Positions 62,743 through 64,000 of a stretch of 64,000 nucleotides of DNA are shown one piece after another. Origin of the DNA: Stictocephala bisonia (lineage: Eukaryota > Arthropoda > Insecta > Hemiptera > Membracidae); assembly GCA_035578905.1 (NCBI GenBank), contig JAQJVL010002193.1:51685-115684 (forward strand), given 5' to 3'. The translations under genes were made by a program, and so were the position numbers. Positions within the stretch are counted from its first letter, which is position 1. Each line of letters opens with the position of its first letter. Below the pieces are notes generated by a model. That model did not search any database. It had not been told where the DNA came from and worked only from the letters and a program-made list of their open reading frames with translations.

Positions 62743-63093
62743 TGTCAGACAACAGCTGACAAACGTGAAGAGTCAACTGCATTGAACCTGTCAGACAACA
62801 GCTGACAAAAGTGAAGAGTCAACTACATTAAAACAGCTGTTCACCTTCAGAGTCCAGACAAAATATTCATAGTTACTAACAATTAATAGACAGCTATTTC
62901 ACTCTGTATTGTTTCAGTGTTTGATTGACACATTTTATTATTCTGAAAAATACTAATATTATTATTGTATCCTCCAGACAAAACATTCATAGTTACTATA
63001 ACAATTAATAGACAGCTGTTTCACTCTGTATTGTTTCAATGTTCAATTGACAAATTTTGTTTATTCTGAAAAATACTAAATATTATTACTATC
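62743..63093. repeat. Two tandem duplications upstream of the Ulp1-like ORF
   Basis: A 46-bp unit (TGTCAGACAACAGCTGACAA ...) occurs twice from 62743 to about 62834. A roughly 120-bp unit (TCCAGACAAAATATTCATAG ...) occurs twice from 62853 to about 63093. Units are 85-95% alike by eye. They end about 80 bp before the ATG at 63176. Confidence 0.85.
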
Positions 63094-63175
63094 CATCTTA
63101 AATTACCCATAGCACAAACTATCTTTTGAACGTAAGAATAAATAAACGTGGAAAACTATATAAACAATCTTTAAA

Positions 63176-64000
63176 ATGAAAAAAATACAATCAGGAATAT
63201 CTACTATTAGGAGTGACAGTCCAAACATGAAAACAAGATCATACATAAAAGCAAAATTACCTGTAAATGTAGGCTTCAGTAAAGACAAAAATACACCAAA
63301 AGGTATTAAAGAAAATATTCACACAAATAAACGTGTCGTTGAGAAAAATGTCAAGAATATGGATATGAAAAAAAGTAATAAACTGCCAATTTCAAACCCC
63401 GAAACCTCAATATCAGATCATGATTTAACGGTAAAATCAATTCAAAGTTCTCTTAAAAGCCTTATAGAAATATCAGGAAATCATGAAAAAATAGATGGTC
63501 CATGTCAAAAGGAAAATATTATAGAAAATTTAATTGAGTCCAAATGGGTTACAGACGATACTATACAAGTATATTATGATATTTTGAATAACAAAGTGGT
63601 AAATCGCAGGGAAATTTTCTTCCTTAATCCAGTAGTAGCATTAGCTATAAAAAACCTTAATGACATTAAAGAAATTATTCAGCACCAGCAGCTTCACAAA
63701 AGGAATATAATATTCATTCCACTCAATAACTCCACAGAAATACAACATATAGGTGGTTCTGGGACCCATTGGAGCCTTCTATTACTAGACTTGTTAGGAA
63801 AAAAGTTTTATCACTTTGATTCTAATGGGGACTGTAACTATCAGCATGCATTGGACATTGCAGGAAAAATATGTAATTTCATAAACCCAACTGGTATTTT
63901 TCCTATAATCAAAGTTCAGGTTCCCCAGCAAACAAATAGTGTAGATTGTGGTATTCACATGCTGTTAACAACTGACACAATAGCAGAATTGTACGAAAGT
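63176..64000 (+). CDS. Ulp1/SENP-like cysteine protease (C48 type), open at the window edge
   Basis: ATG at 63176 opens 275 codons with no stop up to the last base. The first ~110 residues are basic and low-complexity. Then WVTDDTIQVYYDILNNK, FFLNPVVALAIKNLN and NIIFIPLNNSTE lead into GTHWSLLLLDLLGKKFYHFD (catalytic His and Asp), QVPQQTNSVDCGIHML (oxyanion Gln and catalytic Cys). This His-Asp-Gln-Cys order is that of the Ulp1/SENP family of ubiquitin-like-protein proteases (family knowledge). All four residues are present, so it may be active. Codon use is AT-rich, no intron. Two tandem duplications stand just upstream. Whether it is a host gene, a retrocopy or a transposon-borne protein cannot be told, as the 3' end is missing. 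Confidence 0.75.
   Translation, partial: MKKIQSGISTIRSDSPNMKTRSYIKAKLPVNVGFSKDKNTPKGIKENIHTNKRVVEKNVKNMDMKKSNKLPISNPETSISDHDLTVKSIQSSLKSLIEISGNHEKIDGPCQKENIIENLIESKWVTDDTIQVYYDILNNKVVNRREIFFLNPVVALAIKNLNDIKEIIQHQQLHKRNIIFIPLNNSTEIQHIGGSGTHWSLLLLDLLGKKFYHFDSNGDCNYQHALDIAGKICNFINPTGIFPIIKVQVPQQTNSVDCGIHMLLTTDTIAELYES

Overview
Organism: an arthropod, most likely an insect, nuclear genome. The sequence is AT-rich, has spliced genes with GT-AG introns, and is crowded with animal transposons: LINEs, a Penelope-like element, LTR elements, piggyBac, hAT, pogo/mariner-type elements, MITEs and tRNA-derived SINEs. A hemipteroid insect is possible, but the order cannot be fixed from sequence alone. There is a 100-N assembly gap at 18138-18237.

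Host genes: (1) A multi-exon MYM-type zinc-finger gene (ZMYM2/3/4 class; Drosophila relative without children, woc) occupies the minus strand from 34669 leftward past 2655 and leaves the window. Eight exons with GT-AG borders can be placed (32693-34669, 29612-29722, 24646-24931, 16877-17075, 10132-10289, 5642-5763, 4643-4812, 2655-2731). All joins keep frame except 24646|17075, where an exon must be missing; the assembly gap lies there. (2) At 45618-45766 (+) is a likely first coding exon of Sap47/SYAP1; everything to its right would be a long first intron full of transposons, unless the Ulp1-like ORF at the right edge is a separate gene.

Layout: 0.5-2.4 kb LINE; 4-6 kb LINE tails; 6.2-8.1 kb Penelope-like inverted-repeat element followed by a 111-bp satellite; 10.6-11.6 kb LINE remnant with a minisatellite; 11.9-16.5 kb LINE interrupted by an intact piggyBac (12833-15276, TTAA duplication, 624-aa transposase); 18.3-22.8 kb old LTR interrupted by a young LTR element; 23.9-31.9 kb MITEs, LINE tails and a pogo-like element; 35.6-37.3 kb MITEs; 39.3-41.3 kb piggyBac and LINE fragments; 42-44.5 kb G-rich minisatellite and LTR-element 5' end; 46.4-55 kb SINEs, a MITE, minisatellites and LINE tails; 55.9-62.3 kb decayed piggyBac interrupted by an intact hAT element (56519-60711, 8-bp duplication); 63.2-64 kb open Ulp1-like protease ORF running off the end.

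Most unusual object: the young LTR element at 19033-22093. Its two 1.45-kb LTRs enclose only 152 bp, made of a U6 snRNA copy joined to the 3' 59 nt (with CCA) of initiator tRNA-Met. The older LTR next to it carries the same 59-nt tRNA segment. In the two copies the base at tRNA position 58, where mature tRNA carries 1-methyladenosine, reads G and T instead of A. That is what reverse transcriptase would leave after reading through the modified primer tRNA. I read this as a fossil of aberrant plus-strand synthesis and template switching.
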